From assembly GCF_016654015.1 (NCBI RefSeq), contig NZ_JAEPWM010000009.1, positions 124,001 through 188,000 on the forward strand: a DNA stretch of 64,000 nt, written 5' to 3'. This DNA comes from Ramlibacter ginsenosidimutans (GTDB lineage Bacteria; Pseudomonadota; Gammaproteobacteria; Burkholderiales; Burkholderiaceae_C). The notes under the pieces were generated by a model. That model was given only the letters and a program-made list of their open reading frames with translations. It did not search any database and was not told the DNA's origin. Made by a program: the position numbers and the translations under genes. This document shows, piece after piece, positions 1 to 9,136 of the stretch. The number at the start of each line of letters is the position of its first letter. Positions within the stretch are counted from its first letter, which is position 1.

Positions 1-1
1 G

Positions 2-1627
2 CCGCCCGGCTTCGCGGATGCGTACCGGGCGTTCTGGCAAGCCGGCTGGCCATCGCTCTCCTGCGCGCCCGAGGACGGCGGCCAGGGACTGCCGTGGGTA
101 CTCGAAGGCGTGCTCTACGAGATGCTCAGCGCGGCCAACCACGGCTGGACCATGGCGCCCGGGCTGCTGCACGGCGCCTACGAGTGCCTCAAGCACCACG
201 GCAGCGAGGAACTGAAGCAGCGCTACCTGGCGAAGATCGCCAGCGGCGAATGGCTCGCGACCATGTGCCTCACCGAACCGCACGCGGGCAGTGACCTCGG
301 GCTGGCGCGCACGCAGGCGCTGCCGCAGGCCGATGGCAGCCACCGCCTGCGCGGCACGAAGATCTTCATCTCCGGCGGCGAGCACGACCTCACCGACAAC
401 ATCGTGCACCTGGTGCTCGCGCGCGAGCCGGGCGCACCGCCGGGACCCAAGGGCCTGTCGCTGTTCCTCGCCCCGAAATTCCTCCCTCCCACCCTGGGCG
501 AGCGCCCGGATGCGGGCACGCGCAACGCCGTCGTGTGCGAGCGCATCGAGGAGAAGATGGGCCTGCACGGCAGCCCCACCTGCGTGCTGCGCTTCGACGA
601 TGCCATCGGCTGGCGCGTGGGCGAGCCGGGCCGCGGCCTCAACGCGATGTTCGTGATGATGAACGCGGCCCGCCTGCACGTGGCGCTGCAAGGCATCGGG
701 CTGCTCGACGCGGCCTGGCAGAAGGCCGATGCGTATGCGCAGGAGCGCACGCAGATGCGCGCGCCCGGAGCGCTGCGCGGCACTGGCGCGGCCGATCCCA
801 TTGCAAGTCATCCCGCGGTGCGGCGCATCCTGGACACCGAGCGAGCCTGGGTCGACGGACTGCGCGTGCTGGCCTATCGCACCGGCGTCGAACTCGATCT
901 CGCGCGGCACGCGCAGGAGCCGTCGCGCCGCGCCTCGGCGCAGCAGTGGTGCGGCCTGCTCACGCCCGTGCTCAAGGCCGTGTGCACCGAGCAGGGCTTC
1001 GGCGGCGCGAGCCGCTGCCTGCAGGTGTTCGGCGGCCACGGCTACGTGCGCGAGTGGGGCATCGAGCAGATCGTGCGCGACGCGCGCGTGCCGATGATCT
1101 ACGAGGGCACGAACGAGATCCAGGCGATCGACCTGCTGGTGCGCAAGGTGCTGGTGGATGGGGGCGAAGGGATGTTCGCGGTGCTCGCTGGGCTCGAGGG
1201 AGAGATGCGTGCCAGTGCGGCCGCCGAGCGCGCCCACCCCCACCTCCACCCCGCGAAAAGGCAAATGCCTTTTCGCGAGGACCCCGGAGGCCCTCCCCCA
1301 GAGGGGGAGGGAGAAACAGAGGCGGTGCTCGCGCGGTTTGCCGAGCTCAGAGAGATCACGAAGGAGCTCGTCGCCGCTGCTGCCCTGTCCGACACCCTCG
1401 CCTACGAAGCCGCCGACGATTACCTGCGCGCCGTCGCGCTCGCCCTGTTCGGCTGGGCGTGGTGGACCATAGCGCGCACGCCCGGCGCCGATGCGCCGCG
1501 CTGGTCGCAGCCCGCGGCCGCCGCACGCCTGCGCATCCTGCCCGAATTCGACCTGCGCCTGGGCATCCTGCGCACGCAGTGCGCCGCCCTCCGCAACACC
1601 GTGCCACCCCGTCTTTCCGTCGCCTGA
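2..1627 (+). CDS. Acyl-CoA dehydrogenase, 5' end outside the window
   Basis: This is a flavin-dependent acyl-CoA dehydrogenase that would desaturate an acyl-CoA thioester and pass electrons to ETF. The frame is open from the first bases of the window, so the N-terminus is missing; 541 residues are visible. The sequence shows the FAD/substrate region (CLTEPHAGSDLGLARTQA), the mid-domain run FVMMNAARLHVALQG, and the catalytic-base motif MIYEGTNEIQ, with the Glu codon at 1103-1105. It belongs to the long (about 590 aa) class with a C-terminal extension, like the DmdC-type enzymes, and is related to the gene at 14256-16046. Between about 1228 and 1318 the C-terminal domain carries a Pro/Gly/His-rich in-frame insert encoded by a palindromic repeat (see findings). 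The natural substrate cannot be told from sequence. Confidence 0.93.
   Translation, partial: PPGFADAYRAFWQAGWPSLSCAPEDGGQGLPWVLEGVLYEMLSAANHGWTMAPGLLHGAYECLKHHGSEELKQRYLAKIASGEWLATMCLTEPHAGSDLGLARTQALPQADGSHRLRGTKIFISGGEHDLTDNIVHLVLAREPGAPPGPKGLSLFLAPKFLPPTLGERPDAGTRNAVVCERIEEKMGLHGSPTCVLRFDDAIGWRVGEPGRGLNAMFVMMNAARLHVALQGIGLLDAAWQKADAYAQERTQMRAPGALRGTGAADPIASHPAVRRILDTERAWVDGLRVLAYRTGVELDLARHAQEPSRRASAQQWCGLLTPVLKAVCTEQGFGGASRCLQVFGGHGYVREWGIEQIVRDARVPMIYEGTNEIQAIDLLVRKVLVDGGEGMFAVLAGLEGEMRASAAAERAHPHLHPAKRQMPFREDPGGPPPEGEGETEAVLARFAELREITKELVAAAALSDTLAYEAADDYLRAVALALFGWAWWTIARTPGADAPRWSQPAAAARLRILPEFDLRLGILRTQCAALRNTVPPRLSVA
1228..1318. repeat. GC-rich palindromic repeat inside a coding region
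   Basis: Bases 1252-1277 form a perfect inverted repeat with 12-base arms (CGCGAAAAGGCA and its complement) around AA. It is followed by a second palindrome, CCCTCCCCC-AGA-GGGGGAGGG, near 1296-1316. This composition is typical of intergenic repeat elements and unlike the surrounding coding sequence, yet it stays in frame with the acyl-CoA dehydrogenase gene and adds about 30 residues to it. Confidence 0.75.
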
Positions 1628-1631
1628 ACCC

Positions 1632-2105
1632 ATGCCCCGGCCCGCAGTACCCGCCCGCAGCAACCCGCCCGCCGCCGTGGAGGAAGTCGACACCAGCTTC
1701 CTCGAGACGCTCCTGGGCTACAACGCCCGCCGTGCCGCGCTCGCGGTGATCACAGTGTTCGTGGAGCGCATGGCGCCGTTCCAGCTGAAGCCGGTCGACT
1801 TCTCCGTGCTCTCGCTGGTGCGGCACAACCCCGGCATCACTTCGCGGCAGCTGTGCACGGCGCTCGGCATCCTGCCGCCCAACCTGGTCGGCATGGTGAA
1901 CGCGCTGGAGAAACGCGAACTGGTCGCGCGCCAGCCCCATCCGCGCGACGGCCGTGCGGTGGGCTTGCACCTCACCGCGCGTGGCGAGAAGCTGATGCGC
2001 GATGCCGAGAAGACCGCGGCCGAGCTGGAAGCGGATTTCGCGGCGCGCCTCTCCCCTTCCGAGCTGCGCAACCTGATCACGCTGCTGAAGAAGGTGTACA
2101 GCTGA
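1632..2105 (+). CDS. MarR-family transcriptional regulator
   Basis: A 157-residue MarR-type winged-helix repressor/activator that probably binds DNA as a dimer. The recognition-helix region lies at about residues 69-95 (ITSRQLCTALGILPPNLVGM) and the beta-wing at 96-118, with the family signature DGRAVGLHLTARGE. The ATG at 1632 sits 4 bases after the stop of the acyl-CoA dehydrogenase. This suggests co-transcription and that the regulator may sense an acyl-CoA or aromatic ligand of that pathway; the ligand is inference only. Confidence 0.9.
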   Translation: MPRPAVPARSNPPAAVEEVDTSFLETLLGYNARRAALAVITVFVERMAPFQLKPVDFSVLSLVRHNPGITSRQLCTALGILPPNLVGMVNALEKRELVARQPHPRDGRAVGLHLTARGEKLMRDAEKTAAELEADFAARLSPSELRNLITLLKKVYS

Positions 2106-2150
2106 GGCGCGCGAGCGGCGCATCGCACGGCACGGTTTCGGCTGCCGGCG

Positions 2151-2201
2151 TTGTTTCACTGTCACGCTGCTATTGTTTCAGTAGCGCAGGCTGCGTAAAC
2201 T
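2151..2201 (+). promoter_or_regulatory. Candidate promoter with direct repeats before the HxlR-type gene
   Basis: The octamer TTGTTTCA occurs twice in direct orientation, at 2151-2158 and 2173-2180, 22 bases apart (about two helical turns). The second copy overlaps a plausible -35 (TTGTTT, 2173-2178), which is spaced 17 bases from a -10-like TAAACT (2196-2201). The layout suggests an operator, perhaps for autoregulation by the following gene. This is pattern-based inference. Confidence 0.4.
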
Positions 2202-2247
2202 CCGTTCCCCGCCCCGCAGCTCGCCGGGTGCCAGGAGTGCCCCCCGG

Positions 2248-2568
2248 ATGAGTGCCAAGGAGAACGTCACCATCTACCAGCTGCTCGCGCTGCTGGAGGC
2301 GCGCTATGCCATCCGGGTGCTCTGGGCCCTGCGCGACGGCCATCCGCAAACTTTCCGCCTCCTGCAGGACAGCGTGGGCGGCATCACGCCGAACACGCTG
2401 AACACGCGCATCAAGGAATTGCGCGAGGCCGGGCTCATGCAACACAACGGAGACGGCTACAGTGTCACCACGAGCGGCACCGACCTCCTGAAGCGCCTGG
2501 CCGACCTGCAGCCCTTCGCCGCCCGGTGGGTGGCCGCCCAGGCGAAGAAGAAGACGCAAGCGAACTGA
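2248..2568 (+). CDS. HxlR-type winged-helix transcriptional regulator
   Basis: A 106-residue single-domain wHTH protein. Residues 15-65 (ARYAIRVLWALRDGHPQTFR, then GGITPNTLNTRIKELREAGL) match the HxlR/MarR-like fold in which helix 3 follows I-T-x-x-x-L-x-x-R-I-K-E-L. The N-terminal Cys typical of redox-sensing HxlR members is absent, so a thiol switch is unlikely. The gene overlaps the next one by a single base (TGATG), implying translational coupling with the FAA-hydrolase-family enzyme it may control. Confidence 0.83.
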   Translation: MSAKENVTIYQLLALLEARYAIRVLWALRDGHPQTFRLLQDSVGGITPNTLNTRIKELREAGLMQHNGDGYSVTTSGTDLLKRLADLQPFAARWVAAQAKKKTQAN

Positions 2569-3791
2569 TGCAAGACATTTCCATCGAGCGCTGGGAAGCA
2601 GCGCGGAGCCCGCAATGGGAGCGAACGCTCGATTGCGGAGCGGCGACGCTGCCCGCGGATGCGCAGCAGGCCACCCTGGTCGGACGCGCGTGGGTCGAGG
2701 GCCAGGGCGCCATCCTGGTGAAGGTCGAGGGCGACGCGCTGGTGGACCTCTCCGCGCTGGCCCCCACCTGCAGTGCGCTGCTGGAACGGCCCGATGCGGC
2801 GGCCGCCGTGCGCGCGCATGCCGGCAAGCGCCTCGCCGCCCTCGGCGAGGTCCTCGCCAACAGCGGCGCGGACCGGCGCGTCGCCGACCTGCCGTGGCTG
2901 CTCGCGCCGTGCGACCTGCAGGCCATCAAGGCCTCGGGCGTGACCTTCGTGGCCTCCATGCTCGAGCGCGTCATCGAGGAACAGGCGCGCGGCAATCCGG
3001 CGCTGGCGCAGTCGGTGCGCAAGGAGGTGGTCGCCGTGATCGGCGACGACCTGTCCAAGGTGCGGCCGGGCTCGCCCGAGGCCGAGCAGCTGAAGCAGGT
3101 GCTCGTGTCCAAGAACCTCTGGTCGCAGTACCTCGAGGTGGGCATCGGCCCCGACGCGGAGATCTTCACCAAGTCGCAGCCGATGAGTGCGGTCGGCACG
3201 GGCGCGGAGATCGGCATCCACCCCAAGAGCGAGTGGAACAACCCCGAGCCCGAGATCGTGCTGGTCGTCAACAGCCGCGGCGAGACCGTGGGCGCGACGC
3301 TCGGCAATGACGTCAACCTGCGCGACTTCGAGGGCCGCAGCGGCCTGCTGCTCGGCAAGGCAAAGGACAACAACGCGAGCTGCGCCATCGGCCCCTTCAT
3401 CCGGCTGTTCGACGCGAAGTTCGGCATCGCCGACGTTCGCCAGGCCGACCTGGCTATGCTGGTGGTCGGCCCGGAAGGCTTCCGCATGGAAGGCGCGAGC
3501 AGTCTGAAGCAGATCAGCCGCGATCCGCTCGACCTGGTGGCGCACGCGATCGGGCCCAACCACCAGTACCCGGACGGGCTCGTGCTCTTCCTGGGGACCA
3601 TGTTCGCGCCCACGCAGGACCGCTTCGGCCCGGGCCAGGGCTTCACGCATGCGGTCGGGGACGCCGTCGCCATTTTCACGCCGCGCCTCGGTACACTCGT
3701 CAACCGCGTCAACACCTCCGACCGCATCGAGCCCTGGCGCTATGGCGTGACTGCGCTCATGCGCGACCTCGCCCGCCGCGGCCTGCTCTGA
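2568..3791 (+). CDS. Fumarylacetoacetate hydrolase family protein
   Basis: A 407-residue member of the FAH superfamily, metal-dependent enzymes that hydrolyse, hydrate or decarboxylate beta-dicarbonyl-type acids at the end of aromatic or sugar-acid breakdown. The core signature lies at about residues 205-260: AEIGIHPKSEWNNPEPEIV with the metal-ligand Glu pair, then GNDVNLRDFEGR. The roughly 200-residue N-terminal part before the core is longer than in simple FAH proteins and resembles the 2-keto-3-deoxy-acid dehydratase-like branch. The ATG overlaps the upstream stop codon. The exact reaction is not assignable. Confidence 0.85.
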   Translation: MQDISIERWEAARSPQWERTLDCGAATLPADAQQATLVGRAWVEGQGAILVKVEGDALVDLSALAPTCSALLERPDAAAAVRAHAGKRLAALGEVLANSGADRRVADLPWLLAPCDLQAIKASGVTFVASMLERVIEEQARGNPALAQSVRKEVVAVIGDDLSKVRPGSPEAEQLKQVLVSKNLWSQYLEVGIGPDAEIFTKSQPMSAVGTGAEIGIHPKSEWNNPEPEIVLVVNSRGETVGATLGNDVNLRDFEGRSGLLLGKAKDNNASCAIGPFIRLFDAKFGIADVRQADLAMLVVGPEGFRMEGASSLKQISRDPLDLVAHAIGPNHQYPDGLVLFLGTMFAPTQDRFGPGQGFTHAVGDAVAIFTPRLGTLVNRVNTSDRIEPWRYGVTALMRDLARRGLL

Positions 3792-3811
3792 ACCTCCTGC
3801 GAAAGAACAAC

Positions 3812-4162
3812 ATGATCACCACCCCCAGCGGCCTGCAGTACGAAGACGAACTCGTGGGCCAGGGCCCCGAGGCGAAATCGGGCAACGACGTGCGCGTGCA
3901 CTACACGGGCTGGCTGTACAACAATGGCGTGCAGGGGGCGAAGTTCGACTCGAGCCGCGACCGCAACGACCCGTTCGAGTTCTCGCTGGGGGCCGGCATG
4001 GTGATCCGCGGCTGGGACGAAGGCGTGGCCGGCATGAAGGTGGGCGGCAAGCGCACGCTGGTCATTCCGCCGCAACTGGGCTACGGCGCCCGCGGCGCCG
4101 GCGGCGTGATCCCGCCCAATGCGACCCTGAAGTTCGACGTCGAGCTGATCGAGACGCGCTGA
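3812..4162 (+). CDS. FKBP-type peptidyl-prolyl cis-trans isomerase
   Basis: A 116-residue single FKBP domain with no signal peptide, so it should be a cytoplasmic prolyl isomerase and folding helper. The motifs VRVHYTGWL, GAKFDSSRDR, FEFSLGAGMVIRGWDEGVAGM, LGYGARGAGGVIPPNATLKF cover nearly the whole FKBP fold, including active-site aromatic and Asp residues. The length is typical of the small bacterial FkpA/FklB-like C-domain. It lies 20 bases after the FAH-family gene, and a purine-rich stretch (GCGAAAGAACAAC) precedes the ATG. Confidence 0.94.
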   Translation: MITTPSGLQYEDELVGQGPEAKSGNDVRVHYTGWLYNNGVQGAKFDSSRDRNDPFEFSLGAGMVIRGWDEGVAGMKVGGKRTLVIPPQLGYGARGAGGVIPPNATLKFDVELIETR

Positions 4163-4178
4163 TCCCCGCGCGGCGGGG

Positions 4179-4288
4179 GCGGCGAGCGGCAGCGAACCCC
4201 GGCATTCCTGTAGGCTGGCGGTGAGCGACAGCGAACCCCAGCATTCCCCCGCAAGCTGGGGTTCGCCTGCGGCTCACCACCAGCCTAC
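4179..4288. repeat. Intergenic inverted repeat, family A copy 1
   Basis: The left arm GTAGGCTGGCGGTGAGC... (4210-4242) and the right arm GCTGGGGTTCGCCTGCGGC... (4255-4288) are imperfect reverse complements that would fold into a long hairpin. A partial third unit (GGCGAGCGGCAGCGAACCCC) begins at 4181. The same arms recur at 10513-10606 and 14156-14231, so this is a dispersed element of the genome. Confidence 0.85.
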
Positions 4289-4335
4289 GAACATCCCGTC
4301 ACCGCGCCTCCACCGTGATTTTTTGATGCCCTTGG

Positions 4336-4363
4336 CTTGAAAAGGGCTACTGAGCCCCAAGCT
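4336..4363 (+). promoter_or_regulatory. Sigma-32 (heat-shock) type promoter of grpE-dnaK-dnaJ
   Basis: CTTGAAA (4336-4342), 12 bases, then CCCCAAGCT (4355-4363) closely matches the known RpoH consensus CTTGAAA / CCCCATnT with its usual 11-16 base spacing. It lies about 37 bases upstream of the grpE ATG. No CIRCE (HrcA) inverted repeat was seen, so control by sigma-32 is the simplest reading. Confidence 0.78.
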
Positions 4364-4399
4364 CTCCCGCGTACCCAAGAACACGGATCCGTTTTCCCC

Positions 4400-4948
4400 A
4401 TGTCCCAAGACGACATCCAGAACACGAGTGAAATGCCCCAGGACTCCCCGGCCCCCGACGCCGCCGCGAACGACGGCCAGCCCTCCGCGCAGGACTGGCA
4501 GGCCCAGGTGGCCGCGCTCTCGGCCAAGAACACCGAGCTGATGGACCAGTTCCTGCGCGCGCAGGCCGAGATGCAGAACATCCGCCGGCGCTCCGAGGAA
4601 GAAGTGTCCAAGGCGCGCAAGTACGCCCTCGAAAGTTTTGCCGAGGCCCTGCTGCCGGTGTGCGACAGCCTCGAGGCGGGCCTGCACCACCAGGAGCAGA
4701 CCGCCGAGCAGATCCGCGCCGGCGCCGAAGCGACCCTGCGGCAGCTGAAGTCCGCGCTCGAGCGCAACAAGGTGCTCGAGATCAATCCCGCCGCGGGAAC
4801 CCGGTTCGACCCGCACCAGCACCAGGCCATCTCCGTGGTGCCCGCCGCGCAGGAGCCCAACACGGTCGTGACCGTGCTGCAAAAGGGTTACCTGATCGCC
4901 GACCGCGTGCTGCGTCCCGCGCTGGTCACCGTGACCGCGCCCAAGTGA
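4400..4948 (+). CDS. grpE: Nucleotide exchange factor GrpE
   Basis: A 182-residue GrpE, the dimeric exchange factor that releases ADP from DnaK. The acidic, disordered first 50 residues are followed by a long coiled-coil helix ([25 protein letters not shown]) and the C-terminal beta domain with [15 protein letters not shown] and the signature [18 protein letters not shown] chose the ATG at 4400 over an upstream in-frame TTG at 4337 because the TTG lies inside the predicted -35 element. It is the first gene of the heat-shock operon. Confidence 0.97.
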   Translation: MSQDDIQNTSEMPQDSPAPDAAANDGQPSAQDWQAQVAALSAKNTELMDQFLRAQAEMQNIRRRSEEEVSKARKYALESFAEALLPVCDSLEAGLHHQEQTAEQIRAGAEATLRQLKSALERNKVLEINPAAGTRFDPHQHQAISVVPAAQEPNTVVTVLQKGYLIADRVLRPALVTVTAPK

Positions 4949-4978
4949 AAGCCAGCCCGGCGCTTGAATCCGTAACAG

Positions 4979-4987
4979 TTATCCACA
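4979..4987 (+). promoter_or_regulatory. Consensus DnaA-box 9-mer between grpE and dnaK
   Basis: TTATCCACA is a perfect match to the DnaA-box consensus TTATnCACA, in the 94-base gap between grpE and dnaK. A single box does not make an origin. It might be chance or a DnaA-responsive regulatory site. A weak TTGAAT...AACTAG promoter-like pair (4964-4992) overlaps it. Confidence 0.45.
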
Positions 4988-5042
4988 ACTAGGCCACAGA
5001 CTGATTCACAGCCCCTCGGGCGAACAGATTAGGAGAAAGCAA

Positions 5043-6989
<1,947 letters not shown>

Positions 6990-7013
6990 GCAACGCTTCG
7001 TGCGTGCTTGACT

Positions 7014-7060
7014 CGCCGCGTTCGACTCTCACGCCTGCGGCGGAGGTCGACGCGGCGTTT
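7014..7060 (+). terminator. Hairpin between dnaK and dnaJ, possible attenuator
   Basis: CGCCGCGTTCGAC (7014-7026) pairs with GTCGACGCGGCG (7046-7057) with one bulged base and is followed by TTT. The T-run is short, so it is more likely a processing/attenuation hairpin that lowers dnaJ relative to dnaK than a full terminator. Confidence 0.45.
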
Positions 7061-7080
7061 CTGCTGTAGAACGACCATAC

Positions 7081-8229
7081 ATGGCCACGAAACGCGATTA
7101 CTACGAAGTCCTGGGCGTTCCCAAGAACGCCAGCGAGGACGAGATCAAGAAGGCTTATCGCAAGCTGGCGATGAAGTACCACCCTGACCGCAACCAGGGG
7201 GACGGCGCCAAGGATTCCGAGGTGCGCTTCAAGGAGGCCAAGGAAGCGTACGAGATGCTCTCGGACGCGGAGAAGCGCGCGGCGTACGACCAGTTCGGGC
7301 ATGCGGGCGTGGACCCGAACATGCGCGGCGGCGCGGGCGGTGCGGAAGGCTTCGGCGGCTTCGCGGAAGCCTTCGGCGACATCTTCGGCGACATCTTCGG
7401 CCAGCAGCGCGGCGCCGCCGGCGGCCGCGGCGGCCGGCAGGTCTATCGCGGCAGCGACCTGTCGTACGCGATGGAGGTCACGCTGGAGGAAGCGGCCAAG
7501 GGCAAGGACGCGCAGATCCGCATCCCGTCCTGGGACGAGTGCGAGGCCTGCCACGGCACCGGCGCCAAGCCGGGCACGCAGGCCAAGACCTGCACCACCT
7601 GCCACGGCGCGGGCGTCGTGCAGATGCGGCAGGGCTTCTTCAGCGTGCAGCAGACCTGCCCGCATTGCCGCGGCACGGGCAAGATCATCCCGGAGCCCTG
7701 CCAGAGCTGCCATGGCCAGGGCAAGGTGAAGCGCCAGAAGACGCTGGAAGTGCGCATCCCCGCCGGCATCGACGACGGCATGCGCATCCGCAGCGCCGGC
7801 AACGGCGAGCCCGGCACCAATGGCGGCCCGCCCGGCGACCTGTTCATCGAGATCCGGCTGAAGAAGCACGCGATCTTCGAACGCGACGGCGACGACCTGC
7901 ACTGCGTGGTGCCCGTGAGCATCGCGCGGGCGGCGCTCGGCGGCGAGATCGAGGTGCCGACGCTCGGCGGCAAGGCCGCGATCGACATCCCCGAAGGCAC
8001 GCAAGCCGGCAAGCAGTTCCGCCTGCGCGGCAAGGGCATCAAGGGCGTGCGTTCGAGCTACCCCGGCGACCTGTACTGCCACATCGCCGTGGAGACGCCA
8101 GTGAAGCTCACCGAGCACCAGCGCAAGCTGCTCAAGGAACTCGAGGAGTCCCTGAAGAAGGGCGGCTCCAAGCACTCGCCCAACGAGGAATCGTGGGCGG
8201 ACAAGCTGAAGGGCTTTTTCAGCGCTTAG
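7081..8229 (+). CDS. dnaJ: Chaperone protein DnaJ (Hsp40)
   Basis: A 382-residue type I Hsp40 co-chaperone that stimulates DnaK ATPase and delivers substrates. The J domain (1-75) has the HPD motif in [10 protein letters not shown] Gly/Phe-rich linker follows, then four zinc-binding repeats [24 protein letters not shown] and CQSCHGQG, and the C-terminal substrate and dimerisation domains. All elements of a full-length DnaJ are present. It lies 91 bases after dnaK and shares its heat-shock control. Confidence 0.98.
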   Translation: MATKRDYYEVLGVPKNASEDEIKKAYRKLAMKYHPDRNQGDGAKDSEVRFKEAKEAYEMLSDAEKRAAYDQFGHAGVDPNMRGGAGGAEGFGGFAEAFGDIFGDIFGQQRGAAGGRGGRQVYRGSDLSYAMEVTLEEAAKGKDAQIRIPSWDECEACHGTGAKPGTQAKTCTTCHGAGVVQMRQGFFSVQQTCPHCRGTGKIIPEPCQSCHGQGKVKRQKTLEVRIPAGIDDGMRIRSAGNGEPGTNGGPPGDLFIEIRLKKHAIFERDGDDLHCVVPVSIARAALGGEIEVPTLGGKAAIDIPEGTQAGKQFRLRGKGIKGVRSSYPGDLYCHIAVETPVKLTEHQRKLLKELEESLKKGGSKHSPNEESWADKLKGFFSA

Positions 8230-8260
8230 GTCGGCGGGAGCGGGAGCGGGAACGGACTGC

Positions 8261-8354
8261 CGGACGCAGAGACCGCGAAGCAAGCAGAGGACGCAAAAGA
8301 ATCCATCAAGGAATTCTTCTGCGTCCTTTCCCTCTTTTGCGCCCTCTGCGTCCG
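8261..8354. repeat. CTCTGCG-type inverted repeat, family B copy 1
   Basis: The segment starts CGGACGCAGAG and ends CTCTGCGTCCG, with multiple internal copies of the GCAGAGGACGC / GCGTCCTCTGC unit around a central CAAGGAATTCTT-like region. It is a long imperfect hairpin. A second member with the same core lies at 17113-17213. Confidence 0.82.
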
Positions 8355-8480
8355 GCTGTCCCGGTTTAGCTGCCCGCTAACTGCCCGCGGTTCGCGAAGT
8401 GTGGTGGGCGCAGGACACCCGCGCGGCGCCAATGCACGCGCGGGGTGCCAAGCGGGCGGGGCGCGGCCACAATCGCCTCC

Positions 8481-9026
8481 ATGGCGCTCAAGCTGTTCCG
8501 CAGCACCGGCTACTCCACCCTGCTGATGCCGGGCGAAGCACGCGTCGCGCCGCATCCGGCGCGGCTGGTGCTTTGGGCCTGCCTGTGGCTGGCGCTGGCC
8601 TGCAACGTCGGCCTCTGGCGATTCATCACGGAGGGCACCGAGCCGCGTGCCACCCTGGCGTCCGTGCTGCTCATCGCCGGCGGCAGCGGCGTGGTGCTCA
8701 ACCTGCTCGGCTGGCGGCGCACGCTCAAGCCGGCGCTGAGCCTGGCACTGGTCCTCGGGGCGCTGTTCGCCACCGGTCTGTGGAGCCAGCACCTGCCGAT
8801 CGAGGCGCTCTGGCAGGGACCGCCCCGCACCTGGATGCCGGCGTGGCCGAGTTTCCTGCGCTGGCAGGCGCTCGTGCTCCTGCTGGCGCTCGCGCTGGTG
8901 CCGGTGGTCTTCGTGTGGAACGCGCAGGTCCGGCGCCTCTCCGGGCCCGCGCAGTTGCAGGCGAACTTCTGGGGTGCGTGCCTCGCGGCGGCGCTGCTGG
9001 TCGCCGGCTTCGCTCTCGCGCGCTAG
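8481..9026 (+). CDS. Membrane protein resembling the N-terminal domain of EptA-type phosphoethanolamine transferases
   Basis: A 181-residue integral membrane protein with about five hydrophobic segments (LVLWACLWLALACNVGLW, VLLIAGGSGVVLNLLGW, LSLALVLGALFATGLW, ALVLLLALALVPVVFVW, ACLAAALLVAGFALA). The order and spacing, together with WNAQVRRLSGPAQLQANF at the end, resemble the DUF1705 membrane domain of EptA/lipid A phosphoethanolamine transferases. The periplasmic sulfatase-like catalytic domain is entirely missing. It may be a truncated remnant or an independent membrane protein. I prefer the ATG at 8481; the link to EptA is by eye only. Confidence 0.55.
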   Translation: MALKLFRSTGYSTLLMPGEARVAPHPARLVLWACLWLALACNVGLWRFITEGTEPRATLASVLLIAGGSGVVLNLLGWRRTLKPALSLALVLGALFATGLWSQHLPIEALWQGPPRTWMPAWPSFLRWQALVLLLALALVPVVFVWNAQVRRLSGPAQLQANFWGACLAAALLVAGFALAR

Positions 9027-9077
9027 CGCCCGTCGGGGTTTGGCCTACACGGCGCCCCGCTTGTTTCCTACTGCCTC

Positions 9078-9105
9078 AGCCACAAGCTGGTCCTACGTTG
9101 TGGCT
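9078..9105 (+). promoter_or_regulatory. Hairpin in the leader of the TPS-domain gene
   Basis: AGCCACAA (9078-9085) and TTGTGGCT (9098-9105) form a perfect 8-base inverted repeat 32 bases upstream of the next start codon. It could be an operator or a leader hairpin; no family is recognised. Confidence 0.35.
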
Positions 9106-9136
9106 GCGGCCGCAACGCCGCCACAAGGAAGGGAAC

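Noticed and set aside
4337..4399. In-frame TTG extension upstream of grpE adding 21 residues
   Set aside because: It begins inside the predicted -35 box and the added residues are not GrpE-like; the ATG at 4400 gives the usual start.
4979..4987. Origin of replication at the DnaA box
   Set aside because: Only one box, no AT-rich unwinding region and no dnaA/dnaN neighbours; a single site cannot support an origin.
8261..8354. CRISPR array from the repeated GCAGAGG/CTCTGCG units
   Set aside because: The units are short, inverted and unevenly spaced with no uniform spacers and no cas genes; it is a hairpin repeat.
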